DNA from: Acidimicrobiaceae bacterium
GTDB lineage: Bacteria; Actinomycetota; Acidimicrobiia; Acidimicrobiales; RAAP-2
DNA: 47,186 bases
NCBI GenBank assembly: GCA_003155915.1
Contig: PMFA01000028.1
Coordinates: 1-47,186 of the forward strand
Reading direction: 5' to 3'
Every line of letters begins with the position of its first letter. Positions within the stretch are counted from its first letter, which is position 1. A model generated the notes under the pieces. The model had not been told where the DNA came from and did not search any database. It saw only the letters and a program-made list of their open reading frames with translations. Below are positions 8,153 to 17,701 of the stretch, in pieces. The translations under genes and the position numbers were made by a program.

Positions 8153-8520
8153 TCAGGAAAGCCTAATAGTGAAACTTGGACATACAGGAGACCAACACTC
8201 ATTACTCAAACATCTAGAAGGTTGGAAAGCCGACACCTAGGGCCCATGTAACGCCCAGGCGACATTGCCAGCAATCAAGAGTGCCCTAAAGAGGCGTCTG
8301 ACGAAGAGTTTTAGCCATGAAGCCTCAACGTGGACTTCAGCTTCGCAAGCGGAGAACGCCCGTTCGATTCTCGTCGCTCGCCTCAAGGCTTCGAGTCAAG
8401 AACTCAATGATTAGCTTTGACGCGAATTGACTCATTTCACACTTGATTTTTCGAGGTGGCACTATCGTTCGCCGCGTTTCAGCACCGCGGCTATACGAGA
8501 TCGATTTCTGAACGGTTATT
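8153..8520. other. Intergenic stretch, no clear gene
   Basis: About 370 bases between two minus-strand genes. The minus strand holds a 46-codon open stretch (8397-8260) reading IERAFSACEAEVHVEASWLKLFV-like sequence between stops, with no ribosome binding site. It might be a decayed gene end, but no family is recognised. No terminator with a T-run was seen. Confidence 0.35.
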
Positions 8521-10689
8521 TCACGCGTCCGTTGAGAGGATGGGTTCTTCCGTAGAGGGCTCTGAATGACTCCGAGGGTGACGTCTCCGATACGTCGACC
8601 GTGTCATGGAGACGATGGGTTGACCTGCCAAAACCATGAGATACAACACGGTAATGAGACCGCCGACCGTCACCGCAAGGTTGGGGAGGAACACAACCCA
8701 GCCGGATTTGCCGCCGGTGAACTTCATTTGGGTGCCGATACCGCCGATGACTTTTTGGCTCGTAACGTCTATCCCCAAACCGATTGCGGGCGACGGTAGT
8801 TCGAACGGCGACAGAATTGAATGTCTTGAACTACTCGCGGATTGACGACGGCAGTCAACATGAATGAATCCGGCGAGAAATAGTGCGTCATTAACTTGGC
8901 AACCTTTGCCCCAAATTGGTGTTCGCACGCGCCCAGGAACATCAAACACCAACTCGGTGCCGAGGTTCTTTTCGGGCAGTCCGTCTCTTCGTAGTGACGA
9001 AACGAATCTGTTCAACAACGCTCGCTGTGATGTCGGCAATTGGATGTCAACTTCGACAATGAGACTCGTCACGCCAAGCTGGCGTGCCTGATCCACCAAA
9101 TGCGTCACGGAGGCTCTGCTTGGCGGTTCCGTTTCTAATTGCTGATCGAATGTACCCACGGAAACGTTGAGCGCTGAAATACTGGGCGATCGAACTGACG
9201 CCCCCAATAACGTCGGGTCGGACACCTCTCGATCGCTCCACACGTAATGCGTAAGTCCCGCGGGTTGAATCACGGCGTCGAGCGGCCAGTACGCAATTTC
9301 GAGTGACGTCCCTTTCGGGACCTTGCTGGATATCGCGTTATACGATGCCGGAATTTGGATGGGACGATAGGTTCCCCAGAATGCAATGAGGGAAGGTGCA
9401 CAAGCTGCAACAAGCAGGATGAATACCGCTACGTCTTTCAATAGCGCTTGTCGTGCAACTCGGGGGCGCGAGGAGTCTTCACCGTGTGCGAGCGCACGCG
9501 GCGTGACCCATAGAGCGAGAGCGATAGAAAGAGCCGCGACGAAAGGCGATGCCAATCTTGCGGGTTCTCGAGTGAGGCTTCTCAGGATGTCGTTGCCGAA
9601 GAAGGGCCACGCGCGAATCAATTTGAAAATCCAGCCGGTAGCGCCAGCGGTTCCAAACCCTAAGACGAGTCCCACGAGGATAAGGGTACGCAGCATCATT
9701 TGATGACCTGAAGCAGTGTCCAACTTCGGTTCGTGATCGAAGCCGACGGCGACATGCCAAATTGCCATGATGACAAGAACCACGACGGCGAAAGTACTAA
9801 TGGCCAATGGCAGGATTCCTGCGTATTGGGAAAGGTCGAGGTGCGGCCACCAAAAATCTCTCAGTTCCAATAGATCAGTGACGGGATGCGCACTTTGAAG
9901 AGGCGGCCCATTGCTCGAATATACGAGTGACGTTAGATGTGATGGAAAAAGAAGTGTGAATAGATAAGGACAAATCCAAAACGCGCCGACACCCAGAAAG
10001 GTGATTCCCAGCCTGCCCATCGTGCGGAGAATGCCTCGACGCCCACCTCTTCGCATGGTTGTCGCGACGATCGCGCACACGATCGCAGCCATCACCCAAC
10101 TCACCAATCCTCCGAGGAAAAGAACTGCAATCGGCAACCACAACGGTGTTTTCTCACCTTCTCGGATGCGAATCGTGCCAAGAATGAGAAGTGGAAGGAG
10201 GCAGTAGCCCGTCCAGTAATAGAAGTATCCGAAGAATTCGAGAGACCAGGGATTGAAGACAAAAAACAGTGCCGCGAGGCAGCCACCGGCGAATGTGGCG
10301 CCGAATTTCCTCGCGAGAGAGAATGCTCCTCCCGACGCGGCGGCCGTCATGAGTAACGGCACGATCTTGCTCCACGCGGCGGCGTTCAGTGGAATTCCCA
10401 AATGAGAAATCAACCAGATGACTGCCGCGAACGGTTGGAAGAAAACACCTTGCGATCCGATGTTCGAAATTCCACCCAGAAGACTGAATCCTCCAAGTGA
10501 CCACGCGGTGTCGGCGTGCAGCGACGCATCGAAAGCGGGGTCGCGCTCGAATACGTAACCGTGGCGAAGGAGCATGGGCGTCCAAAGCACCACAGCTGCG
10601 AAGATCGCCAGAGCGATTGAAGGATGTCCGACGACTCGGATTCGGAGCCGGGAAACTCGTGTCATAGTCGCATCGCGCCCAACATTCAT
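8521..10689 (-). CDS. Large polytopic membrane protein, GT-C-like
   Basis: A 722-residue integral membrane protein with about a dozen hydrophobic segments in the first 430 residues, an extracytoplasmic soluble domain (about 435-640), and a last membrane segment before a basic, Ser/Arg-rich tail. The layout and short motifs (FERDPAFDASLHADTAW early, FNPWSLEFFGYFYYWTGYCLLPL, then LRSLTREPARLASPF) resemble GT-C glycosyltransferases that use polyprenyl-phosphate sugars, and the gene at 15461 has the same plan with FNRLFVGHFALLIGYALLPF and MREPQKFLM. The acidic residues in the first loop could be catalytic. Exact activity unknown. It starts three bases after the stop of the 312-residue gene, so it is the last gene of the minus-strand operon from 15159. 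A second ATG lies at codon 9. Confidence 0.7.
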   Translation of the reverse strand: MNVGRDATMTRVSRLRIRVVGHPSIALAIFAAVVLWTPMLLRHGYVFERDPAFDASLHADTAWSLGGFSLLGGISNIGSQGVFFQPFAAVIWLISHLGIPLNAAAWSKIVPLLMTAAASGGAFSLARKFGATFAGGCLAALFFVFNPWSLEFFGYFYYWTGYCLLPLLILGTIRIREGEKTPLWLPIAVLFLGGLVSWVMAAIVCAIVATTMRRGGRRGILRTMGRLGITFLGVGAFWICPYLFTLLFPSHLTSLVYSSNGPPLQSAHPVTDLLELRDFWWPHLDLSQYAGILPLAISTFAVVVLVIMAIWHVAVGFDHEPKLDTASGHQMMLRTLILVGLVLGFGTAGATGWIFKLIRAWPFFGNDILRSLTREPARLASPFVAALSIALALWVTPRALAHGEDSSRPRVARQALLKDVAVFILLVAACAPSLIAFWGTYRPIQIPASYNAISSKVPKGTSLEIAYWPLDAVIQPAGLTHYVWSDREVSDPTLLGASVRSPSISALNVSVGTFDQQLETEPPSRASVTHLVDQARQLGVTSLIVEVDIQLPTSQRALLNRFVSSLRRDGLPEKNLGTELVFDVPGRVRTPIWGKGCQVNDALFLAGFIHVDCRRQSASSSRHSILSPFELPSPAIGLGIDVTSQKVIGGIGTQMKFTGGKSGWVVFLPNLAVTVGGLITVLYLMVLAGQPIVSMTRSTYRRRHPRSHSEPSTEEPILSTDA

Positions 10690-10692
10690 TGG

Positions 10693-11631
10693 CTACGCTG
10701 CACTGTCATAAGACTCGACAAGTCCGATCGCCGCTCGGAATTCCTGTCTCAGCGATGGTGAAGCGTCTCTAATACTGGCCTTAAAATCTCTAATTATCGC
10801 CGAACCATTACCCGATTTCTGCCATTGAAACGCTGCCTGGACTGTCATTCGCCACGAACTCGACTCATTCGTCGTCAGCATGTGCTCGCGAACCGATTTA
10901 GAAATTGCGTGGCTTTCCTCGACGAAATACTGATTGAGGCCCTCGACGAGGCCAATGGGACTCTCTATGTTGATGGAAGCTTGCACGAGCAGTTCATCTA
11001 AGTTGGCAGCAGTACCGGTCGCACCAACATTGCTTGCCCATTCCGAAGCAAGGAAATACTGCTCGTACGCAGACGGAGAGAAGTTCCGCGGCAGTTCTCG
11101 CAGGGTGGCCTCAAGCGCAGGGAGAATCAGATTGTTCTCGGACAACGAGACAGCGCTCCCCTCAATTGATGTGTTGAAGTGATTGCCACCAAGGACTTGT
11201 TCGGAAACGCTCGCTAGGAGCACTATTCCTACGAACATGGCAATAACAGAAATTTGTCGTCGTGTGGCGACATGAACGAAGATGCGATTGTCGGAATTTG
11301 TCTCTGGTTCGACATCTAGAACCGTCGAGGTGGGAGCGAGATTCGTCGAGCCAACCTCAGTTGCAACGTCGTCATTTTCGGACAATGTAATTTCCAATTT
11401 CGACCGATGCTGAACATTTAGGTACGCAATGAAGACGATAAAAATCAACGTGAGAGATGCAAATGTGTCACTCAGTCGCGATGCCCAGATATAAAAATGA
11501 CCAGAGTCAATTGTTATCGAATCAGGGAACAACGCGGCGACGGCACCTGTGGACATGCCGATCATCACGACCCAGATCGCTGTTACAGCGAGGGCCGCGA
11601 TTCGCATTCGACGCTGCGTCAAGATGTTCAA
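10693..11631 (-). CDS. Membrane protein with extracytoplasmic domain, unknown
   Basis: A 312-residue protein that I do not recognise. Three hydrophobic segments are visible: about 11-35, 50-73 and 125-143. A polar, Glu/Asp/Thr-rich loop (75-120) lies between the second and third. The last 170 residues are soluble and helical-looking, with a Trp-containing stretch (SSWRMTVQAAFQWQ) and FKASIRDASPSLRQEF. An odd number of segments and the basic N-terminus place the C-terminal domain outside. The start is a TTG preceded by AAGGA; it overlaps the stop of the 76-codon gene by four bases (TTGA), which implies translational coupling. The next gene follows after three bases. Its place between a flippase-glycosyltransferase fusion and a GT-C-like protein suggests an accessory role in glycan export. 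Confidence 0.65.
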   Translation of the reverse strand: MNILTQRRMRIAALAVTAIWVVMIGMSTGAVAALFPDSITIDSGHFYIWASRLSDTFASLTLIFIVFIAYLNVQHRSKLEITLSENDDVATEVGSTNLAPTSTVLDVEPETNSDNRIFVHVATRRQISVIAMFVGIVLLASVSEQVLGGNHFNTSIEGSAVSLSENNLILPALEATLRELPRNFSPSAYEQYFLASEWASNVGATGTAANLDELLVQASINIESPIGLVEGLNQYFVEESHAISKSVREHMLTTNESSSWRMTVQAAFQWQKSGNGSAIIRDFKASIRDASPSLRQEFRAAIGLVESYDSAA

Positions 11632-11858
11632 GTAATCCTTGGACGTACGCGCCTCATCTCCGCGACAGCGTTACGCGCGCGCCGCGAATAATCGTTTACG
11701 AAACTTCGATCCAAGTGCTGCGTCAACGATGCGTCCGAGTCCTCCCTATCAACGGGCTCTGGCACCGAGGACTGCGGTGGCAATCCGACATTTAGCATCG
11801 ATTTTCCATTTAGAACACCTGTCCGGACTGGGAGACGACTAGTCATCACGTGGACCAT
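11628..11858 (-). CDS. Small basic protein, unknown
   Basis: A 76-residue frame beginning at ATG 11858, 16 bases after the stop of the large fusion gene, and ending in a TGA that overlaps the TTG start of the next gene by four bases (TTGA). That arrangement supports a real, coupled gene in the operon. The sequence is hydrophilic: a short N-terminal part with a few Met/Val, a Pro/Ser/Asp-rich middle, and a basic C-terminal third (YSRRARNAVAEMRRVRPR). No membrane segment, cysteine pair or known motif. The ribosome binding site is weak (GAG about 15 bases upstream). It could also be a decayed remnant of a larger reading frame, so certainty is moderate. Confidence 0.45.
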   Translation of the reverse strand: MVHVMTSRLPVRTGVLNGKSMLNVGLPPQSSVPEPVDREDSDASLTQHLDRSFVNDYSRRARNAVAEMRRVRPRIT

Positions 11859-11874
11859 AATCGTTGGGCTCAAT

Positions 11875-14800
11875 CTACGCCCGGTCATTTGGCACTCCAA
11901 GGATTGTCGTGACGGATGAATTGACCATGGTGTTTGCGGGCAGAGCATCTGCATCCGTCTCTAAAAGAATTCTCCGAGCGACGTCCTCCCACGGGATAAC
12001 CCCCTTCGGAGAAATGGCTGGTAGTCCGTCGCGTAGCCAGATTTCGAGCGTCTCGCGGAGAGTTTTAGCCAGTTGTTTCGGATTGGCCGCGGTGAGAACA
12101 CCCTCAGATGCAAGAACAGAATCTCGGAGACCGGCTACGTCGTAGGTAACCGAAGGCGTCCCGACCGAAGCAGCTTCGGAAACGACGAGCCCCCAACCCT
12201 CTCGCACTGACGTCGCGATGAGTACGTGCGCTCGTGCAAGTCGCTCCAGTTTCTTGGCGGGTGGCACTTTTCCAAGAAAGACCACGCCTTCAGGAGCCAT
12301 TCGGCGTAGGTCATCCTCCATGGGGCCAGAACCAATTATCCACATGACGGCATCCGGCATGCTCTCCTGAAGAATTTCAAATGCGCGAATGGCTTCGTCA
12401 GGTCTCTTATGTGACTCGAGTCGCCCGACAAAAATGACTGTTGGCCGAGACTCGCGTGGGACATTCGGATGCGTGCTCAACGGGTTCTGACCAATTGGAA
12501 CGACAACGATTCGCTTGAGGCCATACGCCTCAAGCGACTCTCTGCTCGACTGCGAGATCGTCACGGTGGGTATATCGCGATACGCGCGCAGCCACTTTGG
12601 CTCAAGCCAATATCTACCAACTGTCGACACCGGAAATGGCATCTGGTAGGACCAGAGTTCCCGGCAAACTTGGAACGTGAGAGCGATGACCGGCGCATCA
12701 TCGACCCATTTTGGAGTTAGGAATGGACGAGTGTTCACTTCGTCGATTATCAGATCGAACTTGCCACGGCCTTCCTCAAGGTAGAAGCGCATCGCTTCGC
12801 GGTAGACGCTGTATTGAGTACCGCGTCGAATGATGTGAACGCCGCCAATTTTCTGGTTTGCCGGTCTGCCTTCGACCGAAGCACAAAAGAGCGATACGTC
12901 GTGACCCGCTCGCACCCACTCTCGGGCAACGTTATTGGTGTAAATTTCGGCGCCGCCTGCTTTTGGATGCGCCAGATCCCGCCACGTGAAGATAAGTATT
13001 CTCAATGGCCGAGCATTGGGAACTGAACTCGGTGGTCCTTGCGGGACTGACTCGTGGAATTCCTCATCAGAACTTGATTCAAAAAGTAGTGACTCGTCGG
13101 GGTTCTTCTCATGATCCCGGTCGTAGAAGCGAAGGATCCGAAGTCGATAGAAGATGGCGAGTGTGTCAATGAGCATGGCGAACGCAGAACGTACTGAGAT
13201 TGCACTACCAAAACGATGATCAATTCTCACGGGCATTTCAATGAAGTTCCGAAAGCCTTGCTTACGGGCCACGACGAACAACTCAAGGTCGAAAGCGTAG
13301 CGCTTCTCAATCATGAGAGGCAGCGCAATGGAAAGAACATCTCGCCGGATGATTTTCACACCAGTTTGAGTATCTCGAATCGGCAATCCGAACAACGTCC
13401 GATTGATTTGTTGATAACCCCATGAATACAATCGCCGGAGGGGCGGATATGAGACCACGGATCGCGGATGTCGTTTGCTCCCGAAAACTATGTCCGGTTG
13501 CTCTCGACGAATGATGTCCAGGAAGTCAGTCAATACGTCGGCCGGAATGTCACCGTCTCCTTCAATAAAGCCGAGATATTCGCCACGCCCCAACGCGAGT
13601 CCTGCCCGCAACGTAGCCGCCTTTCCTTGAACTAGGTCAAGGTGAACGAACCTGAGGTGGTCCGTGGAGAGCGCCGCCAGCTGGTCGTGACCTGGTCCGG
13701 TACTTTTATCGGAAACCACAATAACTTCGTACGTGATTCCCGATTTTGAAAGCGTCTCCACGACGTCGCCAATATGGCTTCCGAAGTGGGTGCCACGGTC
13801 ATAGAACGGTACGACCAATGTGAGATCGAGATCAGCGGGACTCAATTCGCCCAGCGTTTCACCAATTTCAGCCTCGTGTGATGAAGCTCTCGCCAACGCG
13901 ATCAACGCCGGAATGCCCGTCGCAAATACTGTTAGCACGCTGATAATCAACATGATCACCGCGACTGACGTCATACTCTGATGTCGCAGGGAGATCAAAA
14001 TGATGGCCAATCCGACTCCAAGCCACGGCGTCAGCGCTACTAGTGAGCGGCGCGCCAGATGCAAATACACAAAGAGGCTCAAGATGCCTATCGCTGCAGA
14101 GGCGAAAGCCAAAGGACCAACAATTGAAATCGTGCTGATGTATTTTGAGCCGAAGAGTACGTGTACGACGAGGCTCGAGAAAACGGTGAGCGTGCCAGCG
14201 GTCAAAATGCCGACAAATGTTGTGATCTTGAGGGCTTGGATGAAGACTCTGCGGCTCTCAACACTGGTTCCACGCCCGCTCGCCCAATGTGGAAACGCAA
14301 TGGTGACGATGGCGCCGGGTACAAACAACGCGATATGTGCTGCGACTGCTCCTGCGGCGTATCGACCAGCGACGGTGGCGGAGAAAAAGTGACGGGCGAG
14401 AAAGGTGTCAACGCCGATGAAAGTGGTGTAACTGGCAAGGGACGCAACTGATAACAACATGTCGCGTCGCTTCGCACGTACCACAGATCCCCCTGGGTGG
14501 CTACGAACTTTATGGCGGGCCGAGAAAATCAATGAGCCAGTGACAAATGCTTGGGCTCCAATAGTGGCGATGATTGCGCCCGAAACGCCGAAACCGGCGG
14601 CGACCATCGCGGCACCGAACAACAGACGTATTAGTCCGCCCCCTACGAAGGTGGCGAAGGCCACCGCGCGAAAGCGGTACTCGCCGATGAGCGAACCTTG
14701 CAAAACTGCGCCTACGGTTGCCAGAGGAATCCACGCGCTCACGAGAAGAAGTGGGACCGGTGAACCGATATGCAAGAACCCGTCAATTAGAGGGGTCAAT

Positions 14801-15159
14801 GAGGCAAACGCCATTTCGGCGATGACGCCAAGGACAATCGCACGCCAAATCAGCCTGCTGAGTGAGAATGACTCATCGTTCTCAGTATGAGCAATCACTG
14901 CCTGCGTCACCGCAAGTTGCGCCGCGCCAACAGGTACGGTGAGCAAACTGAGAATGCTCAGAATCGCACCGACGGCTCCGTAGTGTGCTGGACCCAGTAA
15001 GCGACTAATGACGATATGGAAGAGGAAGTTCGAAACGTTCACGCCGGCCGTCGCAAACAAAAACGATACGGCACCTCGACTGAGAATTCCCGAAGAAAGC
15101 TGGGACCAAATTGCAGCAACCCGCTGGCGCGGAGAATGTCGCAATCGGGTTTCCATCAT
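11875..15159 (-). CDS. Flippase - GT2 - GT4 three-domain fusion
   Basis: A 1094-residue single chain of three units. Residues 1 to about 425 are a polytopic MOP-superfamily flippase (Wzx-like), starting RGAVSFLFATAGVNVSNFLF and ISRLLGPAHYGAVGAI, with about twelve membrane segments. Residues about 443-680 are a GT-A family 2 transferase (LVVPFYD, EVIVVSDKS, DGD at 535-537, FGSKRHPRS, QTGVKIIRR), resembling dolichol-phosphate-mannose synthase-like enzymes. Residues about 718-1094 are a GT-B family 4 transferase (FTWRDLAHPKAGGAEIY, VFVGRLESHKRPDEAI, and E987-x7-E995 in REGWGLVVSEA). The frame is uninterrupted across both junctions. The start is ATG 15159 or the adjacent ATG 15156, each with GGAGGGGG upstream; a TTG at 15210 would add 17 residues without a site. 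It heads a minus-strand operon. Likely couples lipid-linked sugar synthesis to export. Confidence 0.85.
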   Translation of the reverse strand: MMETRLRHSPRQRVAAIWSQLSSGILSRGAVSFLFATAGVNVSNFLFHIVISRLLGPAHYGAVGAILSILSLLTVPVGAAQLAVTQAVIAHTENDESFSLSRLIWRAIVLGVIAEMAFASLTPLIDGFLHIGSPVPLLLVSAWIPLATVGAVLQGSLIGEYRFRAVAFATFVGGGLIRLLFGAAMVAAGFGVSGAIIATIGAQAFVTGSLIFSARHKVRSHPGGSVVRAKRRDMLLSVASLASYTTFIGVDTFLARHFFSATVAGRYAAGAVAAHIALFVPGAIVTIAFPHWASGRGTSVESRRVFIQALKITTFVGILTAGTLTVFSSLVVHVLFGSKYISTISIVGPLAFASAAIGILSLFVYLHLARRSLVALTPWLGVGLAIILISLRHQSMTSVAVIMLIISVLTVFATGIPALIALARASSHEAEIGETLGELSPADLDLTLVVPFYDRGTHFGSHIGDVVETLSKSGITYEVIVVSDKSTGPGHDQLAALSTDHLRFVHLDLVQGKAATLRAGLALGRGEYLGFIEGDGDIPADVLTDFLDIIRREQPDIVFGSKRHPRSVVSYPPLRRLYSWGYQQINRTLFGLPIRDTQTGVKIIRRDVLSIALPLMIEKRYAFDLELFVVARKQGFRNFIEMPVRIDHRFGSAISVRSAFAMLIDTLAIFYRLRILRFYDRDHEKNPDESLLFESSSDEEFHESVPQGPPSSVPNARPLRILIFTWRDLAHPKAGGAEIYTNNVAREWVRAGHDVSLFCASVEGRPANQKIGGVHIIRRGTQYSVYREAMRFYLEEGRGKFDLIIDEVNTRPFLTPKWVDDAPVIALTFQVCRELWSYQMPFPVSTVGRYWLEPKWLRAYRDIPTVTISQSSRESLEAYGLKRIVVVPIGQNPLSTHPNVPRESRPTVIFVGRLESHKRPDEAIRAFEILQESMPDAVMWIIGSGPMEDDLRRMAPEGVVFLGKVPPAKKLERLARAHVLIATSVREGWGLVVSEAASVGTPSVTYDVAGLRDSVLASEGVLTAANPKQLAKTLRETLEIWLRDGLPAISPKGVIPWEDVARRILLETDADALPANTMVNSSVTTILGVPNDRA

Positions 15160-15460
15160 GCCCCCTCCAACCAGGAAAAAGTCTGGCCAATTCGCAGTTG
15201 TGAATTTCAAAAAATTCTAACAAGAAACCACAACAAGAACTCCCAGTTTGAAGTGAATGATGAACCAGCGATTGGCCACACGCTGCCAACTCTCACTCCG
15301 CCCCGTGACCATATCGTCAGATTTCGTTGCAATGGCTCGGCCTTATTTCTGGATCGTTGCCATTGCGGACAAGGATTATTGTCCGAAGATGGGGTGGAAG
15401 TTGAATCGTGAAGTTACGGGCGTCGACGCCAAGGCTGATGGTATGAGATGCCCTCGGAAG
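15160..15460. other. Divergent intergenic region
   Basis: Separates the minus-strand fusion operon from the plus-strand GT-C-like gene, so promoters for both should lie here. The part at 15205-15260 is AT-rich. The plus-strand frame is open back to 15257 (ATG ATG), which would add 68 residues to the GT-C-like protein, but that extension has no ribosome binding site and looks non-membrane and non-conserved. No clear -35/-10 pair can be asserted. Confidence 0.4.
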
Positions 15461-17701
15461 ATGACGAGTCAACGGATTTCACAAATGCTGCGTCACCCCG
15501 ATGCCGCAACCCTGATTCTCGGATTAGTCATTGGCCTTGGCGTGTGCGCACCTTTACTCGGCGGCGGTCGGCTGTTCCTTCTGGACTGGACCGTCGGACC
15601 TCATGACGCGATCGCCACCCCTGCGGCCTTAGGTCTCAATGGGGGTCTCACGACCGGTATCGGCGGATCCGTCATCTTCGCAATACTGAACAACGTTTTT
15701 GGCAGTGCGTCAACGTGGCTACCGATGCTGGCGTTTTTTCCGATTGCCACCGTTGGGGCGGGGCGCCTCGCCGGCCGGTCACGATGGTCGCGCTGTGCGG
15801 CGGGAACGCTGTACGCGGTCAATCCGTTCGTCTTCAATCGTCTCTTCGTAGGTCACTTCGCTCTCCTCATCGGCTACGCCCTCTTGCCCTTCGCCGTCAA
15901 AGCTGCCATTCGCTCGCTTTCATCGCGGGGCCTGCGATGGTGCGTGCCGGCACTGTGGTGGGCGGGGCTCACGTCGCTGAGTCCCCACTTCGCATGGATC
16001 TACGGCCTCGTCGTTCTCGGCGTCGCGATAGTTGCCGTATCAACCAAGCAACATCCATTACGTCGTGTGACTGGATGGTTCGCGACGTGCGTGGGTGCAT
16101 TCGCGCTCATGAGCACATACATCATTTTGCCGAACGGTTCGACCAATTTGTCCACGCAAATCGGATCGGTCAGTCTCAATCTTTATAGGACCAATGGCGA
16201 TCCACATTTGGGGCTCTTCGCAAACGTGCTGGCCTTGTACGGTTTCTGGCGAACTGGCCCCGGTCCCGAACTCCCCAAAGACGTCATCATCGGATGGCCG
16301 TTCATTATGTTCGCGATTCTCGTGATCGTCGGTGTCGGGGCCTGGTACGCATTGCGACGGATTCCGGTGAAGGGCGAAGCGACGGACTCCACGAGCGAGA
16401 CTGAAGGGGAGAGTACGACGGGTCAATCGTTAGGCCCAACGACGACCTCGATCGCCGTCGATGAGACGGTCAACCAGTCGAACGCCGTCGATCAACGAAG
16501 GCTGGCGATTCTGCTCGTCTTCGTCGGCGTGGCGGGGTACTTCTTGGCGCTCGGCAATCAGGGACCGACCGGTGGGTTGTTCTTGTGGGCCTATGACCAC
16601 GTGCCCTTCTTCTCGATCATGCGAGAACCTCAGAAGTTCCTCATGCTGCTCGCTCTGGCGTACGCGATTCTTTTCGGTTGGGGAGTTGAACGACTGTCAC
16701 AAGTCGACGTATCTCCGACAAAAGTCGGTGCGGCTGCAACTGCGGCGCTTATTGGCGTGGTTCTTCCACTCGGCTACTGCGCCACCATTTTCGACGGATT
16801 GGCGGGGCAGGTCACCTCCAGTCCGTTGCCACCGGCGTACCAGCGCGCCGATGCCCTGATGGGCACGGGCACGGGAAACATCCTCGTCCTGCCGTGGCAC
16901 ATATATATGGAGTATCCCTTCACCAGTGGTCGAGTGATAGCGAACGTCGGGCCAACGTCGTTTCGACGAAACGTGATCTCGGGGGACAACGTCCAAGCCG
17001 ATGACGTCCAGACGCAATCGACATCTCCTCGCTCCGCGTACCTACAGCAGTTGTTCCTCAATGGCAGCAAGACGAATAATTTCGGAGCGCTCGTGGCTCC
17101 ATTGGGGGTGCGGTACGTCGTGCTCTCCAAGGCGGTGGACTGGCCTGCCTACAGTTGGCTCAACCACCAAAAGGACCTCAAACTCGTACTCGATGACCAA
17201 TCGCTCGAAGTGTGGCGCAACGTCGCGTATAGGGGCGTTGGTCAACGAGTCACGAAGTTGACTTCGGTCTCGGGAATCGCTGGGCTACTCTCACTCGCCA
17301 AATTGAACGAACTCGGGGCCGGAGCCGTGGTGAGGAGCGAAAGTGCACCTGGTGTCGCCACCTCGGTACCCGGGGTCACGAGTTCGCCCGCGTCAACGAC
17401 GCTTCCGTCCGTCCGGCAACTGTCGCCGGTGGCGTATCGAATTTCTTCAGGCACGCCGGGTTGGGTGACCGTCGACACCACCTACCAACGCGGTTGGTCC
17501 TTTGACGGCCACGCGGCGAAGGCGACCGCCGAGGGCACCGTCCTCGTCCGTGTGGGCGCCCAAGGTGGAGTCCTCGAATATACGCCCTGGCGATTGGTCC
17601 GCCTCGGCTACATCATTTCGGCCGGCACTTTCGTCGCACTTGCACTCGTCCTCATTGTCGAACCGCGACGACGAAAGAGAACTCGCGTTCGCGTGCGTTA
17701 G
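15461..17701 (+). CDS. Large polytopic membrane protein, GT-C/YfhO-like
   Basis: 746 residues from ATG 15461; ATG 15443 or 15257 in the same frame are alternatives and no start has a strong ribosome binding site. The first 430 residues hold ten or more membrane segments, with LDWTVGPHDAIATP in the first external loop, YAVNPFVFNRLFVGHFALLIGYALLPF, LSPHFAWIY, and PFFSIMREPQKFLMLLALAYA. A Thr/Ser/Glu-rich cytoplasmic-looking loop (about 305-340) interrupts them. A long extracytoplasmic part (about 460-720) contains VLPWHIYMEYPF and RNVISGDN, and a final membrane segment ends in a basic tail. The plan is shared with the gene at 8521 and with YfhO-like GT-C proteins that transfer sugars from undecaprenyl phosphate. 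Substrate unknown. It is the last gene before the housekeeping block and is already as GC-rich as that block. Confidence 0.72.
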   Translation: MTSQRISQMLRHPDAATLILGLVIGLGVCAPLLGGGRLFLLDWTVGPHDAIATPAALGLNGGLTTGIGGSVIFAILNNVFGSASTWLPMLAFFPIATVGAGRLAGRSRWSRCAAGTLYAVNPFVFNRLFVGHFALLIGYALLPFAVKAAIRSLSSRGLRWCVPALWWAGLTSLSPHFAWIYGLVVLGVAIVAVSTKQHPLRRVTGWFATCVGAFALMSTYIILPNGSTNLSTQIGSVSLNLYRTNGDPHLGLFANVLALYGFWRTGPGPELPKDVIIGWPFIMFAILVIVGVGAWYALRRIPVKGEATDSTSETEGESTTGQSLGPTTTSIAVDETVNQSNAVDQRRLAILLVFVGVAGYFLALGNQGPTGGLFLWAYDHVPFFSIMREPQKFLMLLALAYAILFGWGVERLSQVDVSPTKVGAAATAALIGVVLPLGYCATIFDGLAGQVTSSPLPPAYQRADALMGTGTGNILVLPWHIYMEYPFTSGRVIANVGPTSFRRNVISGDNVQADDVQTQSTSPRSAYLQQLFLNGSKTNNFGALVAPLGVRYVVLSKAVDWPAYSWLNHQKDLKLVLDDQSLEVWRNVAYRGVGQRVTKLTSVSGIAGLLSLAKLNELGAGAVVRSESAPGVATSVPGVTSSPASTTLPSVRQLSPVAYRISSGTPGWVTVDTTYQRGWSFDGHAAKATAEGTVLVRVGAQGGVLEYTPWRLVRLGYIISAGTFVALALVLIVEPRRRKRTRVRVR

